The position numbers were made by a program, and so were the translations under genes. A stretch of DNA of 64,000 nt. Origin: Streptomyces sp. NBC_00341 (lineage in GTDB: Bacteria > Actinomycetota > Actinomycetes > Streptomycetales > Streptomycetaceae). The notes beneath the pieces were generated by a model. That model was not told the origin of the DNA and made no database searches. It worked only from the letters and a program-made list of their open reading frames with translations. Position 1 is the stretch's first letter. Each line of letters begins with the position of its first letter. This document shows, one piece after another, positions 1 to 8,748 of this stretch. The stretch spans positions 6,944,001 through 7,008,000 of the forward strand of contig NZ_CP108002.1 of assembly GCF_041435055.1 (NCBI RefSeq), given 5' to 3'.

Positions 1-807
1 GATGGCCAGGCGCTGGACGCGGACCAGTTCGGCCAGCGGGTCCAGACCGCTCTCCACCCAGCGGGCGCCGGTCTCCTCGACCTGCTCGCGCAGGCCCTCG
101 GGGGCGGTGCCGAACATCCAGGTCGCGGTGCCCGTGGTGGCGATGCTGATGGGGCCGTGGCGGTACTCCATCGCGGCGTACGCCTCCGTCCAGGACAGCG
201 AGGCCTCCTTCATCTTCAGCGCGGCCTCGTTGGCGAGACCGGCCGTCCAGCCGCGGCCGAGGAAGGTGAACTGGGTGCAGTCCAGCAGCCCTTCGGGCAG
301 CGGTTCGGCCAGCGCGGTCTCCGCGTCGCGGACCACGGCGTCGGTGTGCAGACCGAGGTGGGCACGGAGCAGGGTCAGCAGCGTGGTCGCGAAGCGGGTC
401 TGCACGACGGACTGCTCATCGGCGAAGTCGAGCACCACGACCGCGTCCGCGGATGTCATCACCGGGGTCTGCGGGTCACCGGTGATGGCCACTGTCGGGG
501 TGACGCCGCGCAGCCGGTCGAGGAGTTCGAGCACCTCGGTCGTGGTGCCGGAACGGGTGAGGGCCACGACCCGGTCGTAGCGGCGGCCGAACGGGAACTC
601 CGAGGCGGCGAAGGCATCGGTCTCGCCCTGGCCGGAGTCCTCACGGAGCGAGGCGTATGCCTGAGCCATGTAGAACGAGGTGCCGCAGCCGACCACGGCG
701 ATGCGCTCGCCGGACGCGGGCAGTACGGCCGCCTGGCTCTGCGCCAGATCCGCGGCGCGACGCCAGCAGTCCGGCTGACTGGCTGTCTCGATCTCGACAA
801 ATGACAC
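1..807 (-). CDS. SIS-domain sugar-phosphate isomerase/deaminase-like protein (C-terminus outside window)
   Basis: Partial gene: 269 codons are visible and reading continues past the window start. It begins at a GTG (805-807) with GGAG 7 nt upstream. The protein shows the GlmS/AgaS-type SIS signature GCGTS near residue 40 followed by FYMAQAY, then TRSGTTTEV near residue 85, the Ser/Thr-rich phosphosugar loop. A second SIS half starts near residue 185 (GRGWTAGLANEAALKMKE). Proteins of this family isomerise or deaminate amino-sugar or ketose phosphates in the cytoplasm. It diverges from a DeoR repressor, and the intergenic region carries CAAGCAT repeats also found before the ABC transporter, so it probably acts on the imported sugar. 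The substrate cannot be read from sequence. Confidence 0.85.
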   Translation of the reverse strand, partial: MSFVEIETASQPDCWRRAADLAQSQAAVLPASGERIAVVGCGTSFYMAQAYASLREDSGQGETDAFAASEFPFGRRYDRVVALTRSGTTTEVLELLDRLRGVTPTVAITGDPQTPVMTSADAVVVLDFADEQSVVQTRFATTLLTLLRAHLGLHTDAVVRDAETALAEPLPEGLLDCTQFTFLGRGWTAGLANEAALKMKEASLSWTEAYAAMEYRHGPISIATTGTATWMFGTAPEGLREQVEETGARWVESGLDPLAELVRVQRLAI

Positions 808-863
808 TTTTGCACTCCGTACTGGTGATGGGATGCTCGTAAACGCACGGTATACGGGATGTG

Positions 864-890
864 CAAGCATTATCAAGCATTTTTCTTGCA
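864..890. promoter_or_regulatory. CAAGCAT direct repeats in the SIS/DeoR divergent promoter
   Basis: CAAGCAT occurs at 864-870 and again at 874-880, exactly one helical turn apart, followed by the inverted element CTTGCA at 885-890. The same heptamer recurs at 1936-1942 before the ABC transporter operon. Direct repeats one turn apart between a DeoR-family gene and its divergent target are a typical autoregulatory operator. DeoR binding is inferred. Confidence 0.55.
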
Positions 891-992
891 GGTGACTTGA
901 CTCGCGAGGGCCTTGTGCGACGCTTGCGCGAGCCCGGTGATTGGTGCCCAAGGGGATGGGCGCACGCGGCCGGACCTGTGAGGAGAGTGCAC

Positions 993-1793
993 GTGTCCAG
1001 GGATACCCGGTGGAACTCACTGCTGGAGCTCGTAGGCAAGCATGGCCGGGTGGACGTCGAGGACGCCGCGAAGGTGCTGGATGTCTCGGCGGCGACCATC
1101 CGCCGAGATCTGGACCAGCTCGCCGACCAGCAGCTGCTCACCCGTACGCGGGGCGGCGCGGTCGCGCACGGGGTCAGTTACGAGCTGGCGCTGCGGTACA
1201 AGACGGGGCGCAACGCCCCGGAGAAGCAGGCCATCGGCCGCGCCGTGGCCGAACTGGTCGCGGTCGGTGAAGTGGTGGGGCTGACCGGCGGCACCACCAT
1301 CACCGAGGTGGCCCGCGCGCTCGCCGTCCGCTCCGACCTGGTGGGGGACGCCGCCGCGGGGGCGGCCGGGCAGCCGACCCTGACCGTGGTCACCAACGCC
1401 CTCAACATCGCCAACGAGCTGGTGATCCGGCCGCAGATAAAGATCGTGGTGACCGGCGGGGTGGCCAGGCCCCAGTCGTACGAGCTGACGGGCCCGCTGG
1501 CCAGTGGCGTACTCGGTGAGATCACGCTGGATGTCGCTGTGCTGGGGGTCAACGCCATCGACACCGAACGCGGCGCGTACGTCCACCACGAGGGCGAGGC
1601 CAGCATCAACCGGCTGCTCGCCCAGCAGGCCCAGCGGGTGGTGGTGGCGGCCGACTCCTCGAAGATCGGCAAGCGGGCCTTCGCCCGGGTCTTCGACCTC
1701 GGGCTGATCGACTTCCTGGTCACCGACAAGGGCATCCCGGCCGAGGCGACGGCCCGTTTCACGGAGGCCGGCGTCACCGTCATCGCCGTCTGA
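993..1793 (+). CDS. DeoR/GlpR-family transcriptional repressor of the sugar locus
   Basis: 266 aa. The GTG at 993 is chosen because AGGAG (981-985) lies 7 nt upstream; a longer in-frame extension to 861 has no comparable site. The N-terminus is a DeoR winged helix (residues about 5-55, with DVEDAAKVLDVSAATIRRDL). The C-terminal sensor domain shows the DeoRC hallmarks VTGGVARPQSYELTGPLA, DVAVLGVNAID and VVVAADSSKIG. Family members bind a phosphorylated sugar intermediate and release DNA. It is divergent from the SIS gene and precedes the ABC operon. CAAGCAT elements at 864-880 and 1936-1942 are the likely operators. Confidence 0.88.
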   Translation: MSRDTRWNSLLELVGKHGRVDVEDAAKVLDVSAATIRRDLDQLADQQLLTRTRGGAVAHGVSYELALRYKTGRNAPEKQAIGRAVAELVAVGEVVGLTGGTTITEVARALAVRSDLVGDAAAGAAGQPTLTVVTNALNIANELVIRPQIKIVVTGGVARPQSYELTGPLASGVLGEITLDVAVLGVNAIDTERGAYVHHEGEASINRLLAQQAQRVVVAADSSKIGKRAFARVFDLGLIDFLVTDKGIPAEATARFTEAGVTVIAV

Positions 1794-1824
1794 ACCTTCT
1801 GTACCGAGCTGAACGAGTCGGCCG

Positions 1825-1868
1825 AACGGCGGGCCGCCCCACCCGAAGGGTGCGGGCGGCCCGCCGTT
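1825..1868 (+). terminator. Strong intrinsic hairpin after deoR
   Basis: A perfect 15-bp stem (1825-1839 with 1854-1868) encloses a second 4-bp hairpin (ACCC-GAA-GGGT, 1841-1851). It lies 31 nt after the DeoR stop and separates that gene from the transporter operon. There is no long T-tract, as is usual in Streptomyces. Confidence 0.8.
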
Positions 1869-1917
1869 TCGCGTGCCCTGGACCGCGTCCGGCAGTGCTG
1901 GAACATGCGCTTACGCG

Positions 1918-1945
1918 TGCTTGATCGATCACAACCAAGCATGCA
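1918..1945. promoter_or_regulatory. TGCTTG...CAAGCA inverted repeat upstream of the ABC operon
   Basis: Arms TGCTTG (1918-1923) and CAAGCA (1936-1941) are separated by 12 nt; the right arm is the CAAGCAT element repeated at 864-880. It sits about 300 nt before the transporter start, in a 446-nt intergenic region that otherwise holds the deoR terminator and unassigned promoter sequence. Probable second DeoR operator. Confidence 0.5.
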
Positions 1946-2239
1946 GAGACCGGATTTGAGGGGTTGGCAGCGTCGGCTGCGGTCGCTTCACGACCACCTT
2001 GTGCCTCTTCTGTGCATATTTCGATCCGCCGGGTGTGCCGGCACGCTGCATGTTGTGGCTTTTGGATGTCAATAGATGTTCGTTACCTCTGTGAAATGAA
2101 CAACTCTTGCCATTCGGGTGCGCTGTCGTGAACTATGTGCCTGTCGCCGTGAAGGAGCAGCGGCCGTGCCCCTCACGGGAAGCGGCCCGCCTCCACGTAT
2201 GCGGGACGTTCTCTCGTTCCATCAGCCCTGGAGGTGCCT

Positions 2240-3256
2240 GTGACGATGGCAGATGTGCCGGTCACAGCAGCGCGGCAGTCCGTGCCGCAGCCCCGCGACC
2301 CGGACGGCGCCGACCTGCCCACCGGGAAGAAGCCCAAGAAGAACCGAATACGGCAGCCGCTCCGGCACCGGCTGAAACGGGACAAAGCGCTTCTGCTCTT
2401 CTGCTTGCCCGGTGTTCTGTACTTTGCGCTCTTCTTCTACTTGCCGCTCGCGGGCAACGTCATCGCCTTCCAGGACTACCAGCCGTTCCTGGGCTTCAAG
2501 CAGAGCCCGTTCGTCGGGCTCTCGAACTTCACCGCGCTGCTGGCCGAACCGGATTTCTGGAGTGCGGTCTCCAACACGCTCCAGATCACCGCGATCCAGC
2601 TGGTGCTGTACTTCCCGGCACCGATCGCCCTGGCCCTGCTGCTCAACTCGCTGATCAGCGAGAAGATCAAGCGGTTCATCCAGACCGTCGTGTACCTCCC
2701 GCACTTCCTGTCCTGGGTCGTCGTGGTGGCCATGTTCAAGCAGGTGCTCGGCGGCGCGGGTTCGGTCACCACGCTGCTGATGGAGCACGGCGTCAGCATC
2801 GGCAACGTGATGACGGACCCCGGCACCTTCAAGCTGCTGATCACCGCCCAGGCCATCTGGAAGGACACCGGCTGGGGCACGATCATCTTCCTGGCGTCCA
2901 TCGCCTCGATCGACATGGGCCAGTACGAGTCCGCCGCGATGGACGGCGCCGGCTGGCTCCGCCGGATCTGGCACATCACCCTGCCGGGCATCCGGCCGGT
3001 GATCCTGATGCTGCTGATCCTGCGGCTCGGCGACATCCTCTCGGTCGGCTTCGAGCAGATCATCCTGCAGCGTGACGCCGTCGGCCCGGACGCCTCCGAA
3101 GTCATGGACACCTATGTGTACTTCCACGGAGTCGTGGACGGCGACTGGGGCATGAGCACCGCCGCCGGCCTGATGAAGGGCGTCATCGGATTCGCCCTCA
3201 TCCTCGCCGCCAACAAGCTCGCCCACCGCTTCGGCGAGCAGGGAGTCTACCGATGA
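2240..3256 (+). CDS. ABC sugar transporter permease, LplB family
   Basis: 338 aa inner-membrane permease. The GTG at 2240 is preferred because an in-frame GTG at 2234 overlaps the GGAGG (2230-2234); ATG 2246 is also possible. A basic N-terminal tail (about 50 residues) is followed by hydrophobic segments beginning at LLFCLPGVLYFALFFYLPL. The EAA-type coupling loop (ESAAMDGAGWLRRIWHITLPGI, about residues 230-252) contacts the ATPase. LplB-type permeases import oligosaccharides or sugar derivatives and usually rely on a shared MsiK-like ATPase encoded elsewhere; no ATPase is present here. It overlaps the next permease gene by 4 nt (ATGA). Confidence 0.9.
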   Translation: MTMADVPVTAARQSVPQPRDPDGADLPTGKKPKKNRIRQPLRHRLKRDKALLLFCLPGVLYFALFFYLPLAGNVIAFQDYQPFLGFKQSPFVGLSNFTALLAEPDFWSAVSNTLQITAIQLVLYFPAPIALALLLNSLISEKIKRFIQTVVYLPHFLSWVVVVAMFKQVLGGAGSVTTLLMEHGVSIGNVMTDPGTFKLLITAQAIWKDTGWGTIIFLASIASIDMGQYESAAMDGAGWLRRIWHITLPGIRPVILMLLILRLGDILSVGFEQIILQRDAVGPDASEVMDTYVYFHGVVDGDWGMSTAAGLMKGVIGFALILAANKLAHRFGEQGVYR

Positions 3257-4212
3257 GCCAGCAGTCCGTCGCGACCCGGCTGCGCAGTGCCAGGTTCGGC
3301 CCACGGCCCGGCGGGGGCCTGCGCGTCTCCAACGGCAGGCCGCCGTGGATGGAGCGCCCCCACTGGTACGGACAGGGCGCCAAGGGTCTGGCCCTGATCG
3401 TCCTCACCGTGATCGTGCTCTACCCGTTCGTCCTCGCCATCGGCACCAGCCTGGCCGGCCGCGAGGAGCTGAACGCCAACGGCGGTTACGTACTGCTGCC
3501 GCATCACCCGACGCTGGAGGCCTACCGGGTCGTCCTGTCCGGCGGGGTCGTCACGCAGGCCGCGCTCGTCTCCATCGGGATCACGCTGGTCGGCACCGCG
3601 CTCAGCCTGGCGTGCACGGTGATGATCGCCTACGGGACCTCGCGCCCAGGCACGGTCCTCGCCAAGCCGATCCTGCTGCTGGTGCTGGGCACGTTCCTCT
3701 TCGCCCCCGGCATCATCCCGACGTACCTGGCGGTCCAGCAGTTCAAGATGCTGGACACCTACGCGGCGCTGATCCTTCCGGTGCTGCTCAACGCGTTCAA
3801 CATCGTGGTGGTCCGCTCCTTCTTCCAGAGCATCCCGGAGGAGCTGTACGACGCGGCCCGGATCGACGGCGCCGGTGAGGTCACGGTCCTCTTCCGGATC
3901 GTCCTCCCGCTGTCCAAGGCGGTCCTCGCCGTGGTCGGACTGTTCTACGCGGTCGGGTACTGGAACAGCTTCTTCAACGCGGTGCTCTACCTCAACGACT
4001 CCGGCAAGTTCCCCATCCAGGTGATCCTGCGCAGCTACGTGCTCAACGGGCAGAGCATCAACGCGTCGGCCATGGGCGTCCACTCGATTCCGCCCTCGAC
4101 GTCCTTGCAGATGGCCGTGCTGATCATCGCCATCGTGCCCATCTTCTGCGTGTACCCCTTCCTGCAGAAATTCTTCGTCAAGGGCGTTCTCACCGGGGCG
4201 ATCAAGGGCTGA
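3253..4212 (+). CDS. ABC sugar transporter permease, YtcP/LplC family
   Basis: 319 aa, second permease of the importer. It starts at the ATG overlapping the stop of the upstream permease. A 35-residue basic leader precedes the first membrane segment (GLALIVLTVIVLYPFVLAIGTSL). The coupling loop reads EELYDAARIDGAGEVTVLFRIVLP (about residues 196-218). The C-terminus FVKGVLTGAIKG is typical of this family. It forms a heterodimer with the preceding permease and serves the lipoprotein encoded 53 nt downstream. Confidence 0.92.
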   Translation: MSQQSVATRLRSARFGPRPGGGLRVSNGRPPWMERPHWYGQGAKGLALIVLTVIVLYPFVLAIGTSLAGREELNANGGYVLLPHHPTLEAYRVVLSGGVVTQAALVSIGITLVGTALSLACTVMIAYGTSRPGTVLAKPILLLVLGTFLFAPGIIPTYLAVQQFKMLDTYAALILPVLLNAFNIVVVRSFFQSIPEELYDAARIDGAGEVTVLFRIVLPLSKAVLAVVGLFYAVGYWNSFFNAVLYLNDSGKFPIQVILRSYVLNGQSINASAMGVHSIPPSTSLQMAVLIIAIVPIFCVYPFLQKFFVKGVLTGAIKG

Positions 4213-4265
4213 TCCGCCCACCGCCTTCGTCGCCGCCACGCACTTCACACCTTTCAAGGAGCCCC

Positions 4266-5906
4266 ATGTCCACCAACTTGTCCAGGCGCGGATTCATGGG
4301 CGCCGCGGGAATCGCCGGCCTGACCGTGGCCGGGCTGTCGACCCTGAGCGCCTGCGGCAGCGGTGCCACGGTCAGCAAGGGCGGTTCCAAGGCGTCGGCC
4401 AAGCTCAAGCTGCCGACGTACGCGGCCGTGCAGACCGCCCCCGCGGACCTGGCGGGCAACGCGGCCGGTCTGGACGCCACGTACCTGCGCTACCCCAAGG
4501 CCCTCACCAAGTCGGTGGCCAAGGCGCCCGGTGACGGCAGCCGCATCACGGCCCTCACCGAGACGTTCACCACGCCCGCACCGCCGCAGGGCAAGAACGC
4601 CTACTGGCAGGAGCTGAACAAGCGCCTCGGGGCGCGGTTCGACATGACGATCGTCGTGGACCAGGGCGTCGACGCCTACCTCCAGAAGTTCAACGCCATG
4701 ATGGCCGGCGGCGACATACCCGACCTGGTCTGGTTCCCGCCGAACCAGGGCATCCAGCGGGTGCCCGAACTGCTGGACGCCAAGTTCCACGACCTCACCC
4801 CCTACCTCTCGGGCGACGCGGTGAAGGACTACCCGAACCTGGCGAACCTGCCGACCACCGCCTGGAAGACCGCCGTGGTCAACGGCAAGATCCGTGGCGT
4901 CACCGTGGCCTACGGATCGATGGGCCAGGTCTACGTCGTCAACCAGGACTTCTGGAAGCCGGTCGGCGGCGCCGAGTTCAGCAGCGCGGAGGACTTCCTC
5001 GCCAAGGGCAAGGAGCTCCTGGACGCCAAGCGCAACAAGTACGTCCTGGAGCCGGAGTACGTGAACCACACCGGCATGTTCGGCCAGTGGTTCGGCGCGC
5101 CCAGCGGCTGGCGCCTGGAGGGCGGCAAGCTGGTCCACATGTACGAGACGGAGGAGTACCAGGAGGCGGTGGCGTTCGCCGTCAAGGTGGCCAAGGCCGG
5201 TCTCTTCTGGCCCGACCCCAACCTCTCCACGACCATGGAGAAGATGGCGCAGGGCAGCCTCGGCGCCTATGTGCAGTCCTTCCCCAGCTTCCTGGTGGAC
5301 GCCAAGACGTACGACTTCCCGTTCGGCGTCATCGTCCCCTTCGCCGCCAAGGCCGGAGCGAAGCCGAGGTACAGCATGGGTTACGGCTCCGTCGGCTACA
5401 CCGCCATCAACAAGAAGGCCGACGCCAAGCGCGTGAAGATGCTGCTGGGCGTCATGGACTACCTGGCCGCCCCCTTCGGTACGGAGGAGCGCCTCTTCCT
5501 CGACAACGGCATCGAGGGCACGCACTTCACGCGTACGGCCAAGGGCGACGTCAAGCTCACCGCCAAGGGGAGCTCGGAGGCGGTGACCACGGCGATGCCG
5601 CTGGCCTTCCTCGCCGCGGGCCCCGAGTACATCTACCTGCCCGGACAGCCGGAGCTGGCCGGAAAGATCCACGGCTGGCAGCAGGAGCTCCTCAAGATCA
5701 GCCAGACGAACCCGACGAGCGGCCACTTCTCCGACACGTCCACCAGCAAGAGCCCCTCGCTCACCACCGCGATGGCCGACTGCCAGAAGGACATCATCGC
5801 GGGCCGCAAGCCGATCTCCGCCTACAAGGAGCAGCTGCGCGAGTGGCGCTCCGGCGGCGGTGACAAGATGCGTGCCGAGTTCGAGGCCTCGCTCGCCGGC
5901 AAGTAG
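4266..5906 (+). CDS. Extracellular solute-binding lipoprotein of the sugar ABC transporter (LplA type)
   Basis: 546 aa. The N-terminus combines a twin-arginine motif (SRRGFMG, residues 6-12) with a lipobox (LSAC, about residues 27-30), so it is probably exported folded by Tat and anchored by lipid on the Cys. The length (about 500-550 aa) is typical of LplA-like oligosaccharide-binding proteins. AAGGAG lies before the ATG. It is the third gene of the operon. No ligand can be assigned from sequence; large size and LplB/YtcP partners suggest an oligosaccharide or uronide. Confidence 0.9.
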   Translation: MSTNLSRRGFMGAAGIAGLTVAGLSTLSACGSGATVSKGGSKASAKLKLPTYAAVQTAPADLAGNAAGLDATYLRYPKALTKSVAKAPGDGSRITALTETFTTPAPPQGKNAYWQELNKRLGARFDMTIVVDQGVDAYLQKFNAMMAGGDIPDLVWFPPNQGIQRVPELLDAKFHDLTPYLSGDAVKDYPNLANLPTTAWKTAVVNGKIRGVTVAYGSMGQVYVVNQDFWKPVGGAEFSSAEDFLAKGKELLDAKRNKYVLEPEYVNHTGMFGQWFGAPSGWRLEGGKLVHMYETEEYQEAVAFAVKVAKAGLFWPDPNLSTTMEKMAQGSLGAYVQSFPSFLVDAKTYDFPFGVIVPFAAKAGAKPRYSMGYGSVGYTAINKKADAKRVKMLLGVMDYLAAPFGTEERLFLDNGIEGTHFTRTAKGDVKLTAKGSSEAVTTAMPLAFLAAGPEYIYLPGQPELAGKIHGWQQELLKISQTNPTSGHFSDTSTSKSPSLTTAMADCQKDIIAGRKPISAYKEQLREWRSGGGDKMRAEFEASLAGK

Positions 5907-5976
5907 CCAGGGGCCGGGGAAGCCGGTCCTCGTCCGCACCACCCGCACCACCCGTACAGACAGAGAAGGGACCCCC

Positions 5977-7152
5977 GTGTCAGACCTGCGACTCGGCGTC
6001 ATCGGACTCGGCCTGCGCCGTTCCATCGCGATGTCCGCCCACCACCCCGGACAGGGTTCGGCGATCACCGCCGTCTGCGACCTCGACCCCGAGGTGCGCA
6101 GCCGCGAGGCCGAGCGCTTCGGTACGGATGTCGCGGTCGAGGACTACAAGCTGCTCCTCGGCCGGGACGACATCGACGCGGTCATCATCGCCACCCCGGA
6201 CGACACCCACGAGGCCATCGCCATCGACGCGCTGCGGGCGGGCAAGGCCGTCTTCGTCGAGAAGCCGCTCGGGATCACCGTCGAGAGCTGCGACAACGTC
6301 CTGCGTGCCGCGTACGAGACCGGGACCCGGCTCTACGTCGGCCACAACATGCGGCACATGGGTGTCGTGCGGCTGATGCGCGACATCATCGCCCGCGGCG
6401 ACATCGGTGAGCCCAAGGCCGTCTGGGTACGTCACTTCGTCGGCTACGGCGGCGACTACTACTTCAAGGACTGGCACGCCGACCGGACCCGGACCACCGG
6501 TCTGCTGCTCCAGAAGGCCGCGCACGACATCGACGTGCTGCACTGGCTGGCCGGCGGCTACACCCGGCGCGTCAACGCGCTGGGCGACCTGCTGGTCTAC
6601 GGCGACCTGCCGCGGCGCGAGCCGGACACCCCGCGCCCGGACAACTGGCTGCGCGAGTTCGACTGGCCGCCGACCGCCCGCAAGGACCTGCACCACATCG
6701 TGGACGTCGAGGACGTCTCCGTGATGAACATGCAGCTCGACAACGGCGTGGTCGCCGCCTACCAGCAGTGCCACTTCACCCCGGACTACTGGCGCAACTA
6801 CACCGTCATCGGCACCGAAGGACGGCTGGAGAACTTCGGCGACAGCCCCGGTGACGAGGTCAAGGTCTGGAACACCGGCCCCAGCGGCTACCGCGCGGAC
6901 GCCGACATCACCTACCGGGTGCCGGAGGCGAAGGGCTCGCACGGCGGCGGTGACAGCCGGATCATGGAGGAGTTCTGCCGCTTCGCGCGCGACGGGGGCG
7001 TCACCGACACCTCGCCGGTCGCCGCCCGGATGAGCGTCGCCGCCGGTGTGCTCGCGACCCGCTCGCTGCGTGAGGGCGGTGCGCCGTACGACGTGCCCGC
7101 CCTCGACCCCGAGCTGATCGCGTACTTCGAACGCGGTCAGGTCCGCTCCTGA
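5977..7152 (+). CDS. Gfo/Idh/MocA-family NAD(P)-dependent sugar oxidoreductase
   Basis: 391 aa. The GTG at 5977 is chosen for the upstream GAGAAGGG (5963-5970) and because the Rossmann strand LRLGVIGLGLRR starts at once. The family motif EKP (FVEKPLGITVE) binds cofactor and positions the substrate. KAAHDIDVLHWLAGG is the catalytic-helix region with the usual H-D-I-D-x-x-H pattern. Enzymes of this family oxidise, reduce or epimerise sugars, inositols or uronates. It is the last intact gene of the transporter operon and presumably acts on the imported compound. A lectin-domain remnant lies in the same frame just after its stop. Confidence 0.9.
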   Translation: MSDLRLGVIGLGLRRSIAMSAHHPGQGSAITAVCDLDPEVRSREAERFGTDVAVEDYKLLLGRDDIDAVIIATPDDTHEAIAIDALRAGKAVFVEKPLGITVESCDNVLRAAYETGTRLYVGHNMRHMGVVRLMRDIIARGDIGEPKAVWVRHFVGYGGDYYFKDWHADRTRTTGLLLQKAAHDIDVLHWLAGGYTRRVNALGDLLVYGDLPRREPDTPRPDNWLREFDWPPTARKDLHHIVDVEDVSVMNMQLDNGVVAAYQQCHFTPDYWRNYTVIGTEGRLENFGDSPGDEVKVWNTGPSGYRADADITYRVPEAKGSHGGGDSRIMEEFCRFARDGGVTDTSPVAARMSVAAGVLATRSLREGGAPYDVPALDPELIAYFERGQVRS

Positions 7153-7350
<198 letters not shown>

Positions 7351-7353
7351 TGA

Positions 7354-7605
7354 GTCATGCTCGGTGGGTAATCGGCCTCTTCCGGTTTGACGGCGGCTCA
7401 CTGCGTAATGGCGAAGAAGTAATCATCGGCCAGGGGATACGGCCGTTTCATCCGGATAATCCCGTAAGGCGGACGGTTTCGCCGCTCTCGGACGGTCACC
7501 GATGAGCCGTTCCGGGCGGAATGAAACGGCGATTTCAAGCCAGTGAATGGCTGCTGTGTCCGAGTTCGAACGCGCGACCGGAAACCGGTCGGCATAATCG
7601 CGTCC
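7354..7605 (+). promoter_or_regulatory. Spacer with leaderless promoter of the MBL gene (-10 CATAAT at 7593-7598)
   Basis: No credible gene is seen between the terminator and the MBL gene. CATAAT at 7593-7598 ends 7 nt before the ATG at 7606, the spacing expected if transcription starts at or next to the start codon. No Shine-Dalgarno sequence precedes that ATG. Confidence 0.45.
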
Positions 7606-8628
7606 ATGTCGATCACGGGTGGGCGCGTCGTTGACCTGGGCCGGGGCCTGCACGCCTGGCTCCCGCCGAGGCGGGGCTGGGGGCTGGCCAACTGCGGCCT
7701 GCTCGGCTCGCCCCGGGGCGCGCTCTGGATCGACACCCCGTACGACCCGGTACTGGCGGGACAGTTCCTGGCCGAGAGCACGAAACTGCTGCCCGCTGGC
7801 GTCACCGTCGACCGGGTGATCGTCACGCACGCCAACGGCGACCACTTCTGGGGCGCGGGCGTGCTTCCCGACGCGGAGATCATCGCGACCCGCGAGGCCC
7901 GGGACCACATCCACTACGAGCCCACCCCGAAGCAGCAGCACGCCCTGGTCAACGGCAGCGACCCGGCGGGGCCGCTCGGCGCCTACCTCGGCCGCCACTT
8001 CGGCCTGTTCGACTGGTCCGAGACCGAACCGGTCCGGCCGACCACCTACTTCACCGGCGAGCTCGAACTGACCCTGGGGGAGTACCCGGTCCGGATCACC
8101 GCCCTGCCGTCCGCCCACACCACCGGTGATCTGATGGTCCATCTGCCGGCCCAGGGCGCCGTGTTCAGCGGCGACATCATCTTCTCCTCGACACCCGGGC
8201 AGCCGGGCGACCACCCGATCCACTGGGCGGGCCCGCTGAGCAACGTGATCGCCGCCTGCGAACAGGTGCTGGCCACCGGAGCCGAGACGATCGTGCCGGG
8301 CCACGGACCGGTCCTCGACCGGGCCGGGGTACGCGACCACATCGCCTATCTGGAGTACATACGGGAGCGGGCCCACGCCCTCCACGCCGCCGGGGTGCCC
8401 GCACCGGAGGCGGCCCGCCGGGTGATCGGCGAGGGCCGCCACCCCGAACTCGGTCTCCCCGAGCGGCTGGTCGTGACCATCGGCAGCGAGTACCGGCAGC
8501 TCGACGGCTCGGAAATGCCGGGCGTGCTCCAAGTGATGACAGAGGTGGCCGTGCTCGCCCGGGAAGTGGAGCGGGGAGCGGAACAGCAAGCGGAGCAGAC
8601 CCGTGAGCCCGCGGGTGCGGTGGAGTGA
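7606..8628 (+). CDS. MBL-fold metallo-hydrolase with HxNxDH metal motif
   Basis: 340 aa. The ATG at 7606 is preferred (MSITGGRVVDLGRG); an in-frame ATG at 7543 would add an unrelated tail. Metal motifs in order: THANGDHFWG (HxNxDH, where the family norm is HxHxDH), SAHTTGD, FSGDIIF and PGHGPV. The second His of the first motif is Asn here, which should alter metal site 1. The C-terminal third (about residues 240-340) is helical, as in SoxH/YcbL-like alcohol or sulfatase-type hydrolases. Substrate unknown. It lies 120 nt before conservon 1 on the same strand but shares no overlap with it. Confidence 0.82.
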   Translation: MSITGGRVVDLGRGLHAWLPPRRGWGLANCGLLGSPRGALWIDTPYDPVLAGQFLAESTKLLPAGVTVDRVIVTHANGDHFWGAGVLPDAEIIATREARDHIHYEPTPKQQHALVNGSDPAGPLGAYLGRHFGLFDWSETEPVRPTTYFTGELELTLGEYPVRITALPSAHTTGDLMVHLPAQGAVFSGDIIFSSTPGQPGDHPIHWAGPLSNVIAACEQVLATGAETIVPGHGPVLDRAGVRDHIAYLEYIRERAHALHAAGVPAPEAARRVIGEGRHPELGLPERLVVTIGSEYRQLDGSEMPGVLQVMTEVAVLAREVERGAEQQAEQTREPAGAVE

Positions 8629-8748
8629 GCACCCGGCCCGCCGCACAGGCCGGGCCACCCTCCCGGCCCCCGGGCCGGGCCGACCGTCCGGTCCTCCACC
8701 GCCGCCCCGGCCGGAGAACCGGCCCGACGACAGAAACGCGGTAACGGC

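Noticed and set aside
861..992. Longer DeoR protein starting at 861
   Set aside because: It would place the operator-like repeats inside the coding region; the GTG at 993 has a proper ribosome binding site and family-like N-terminus.
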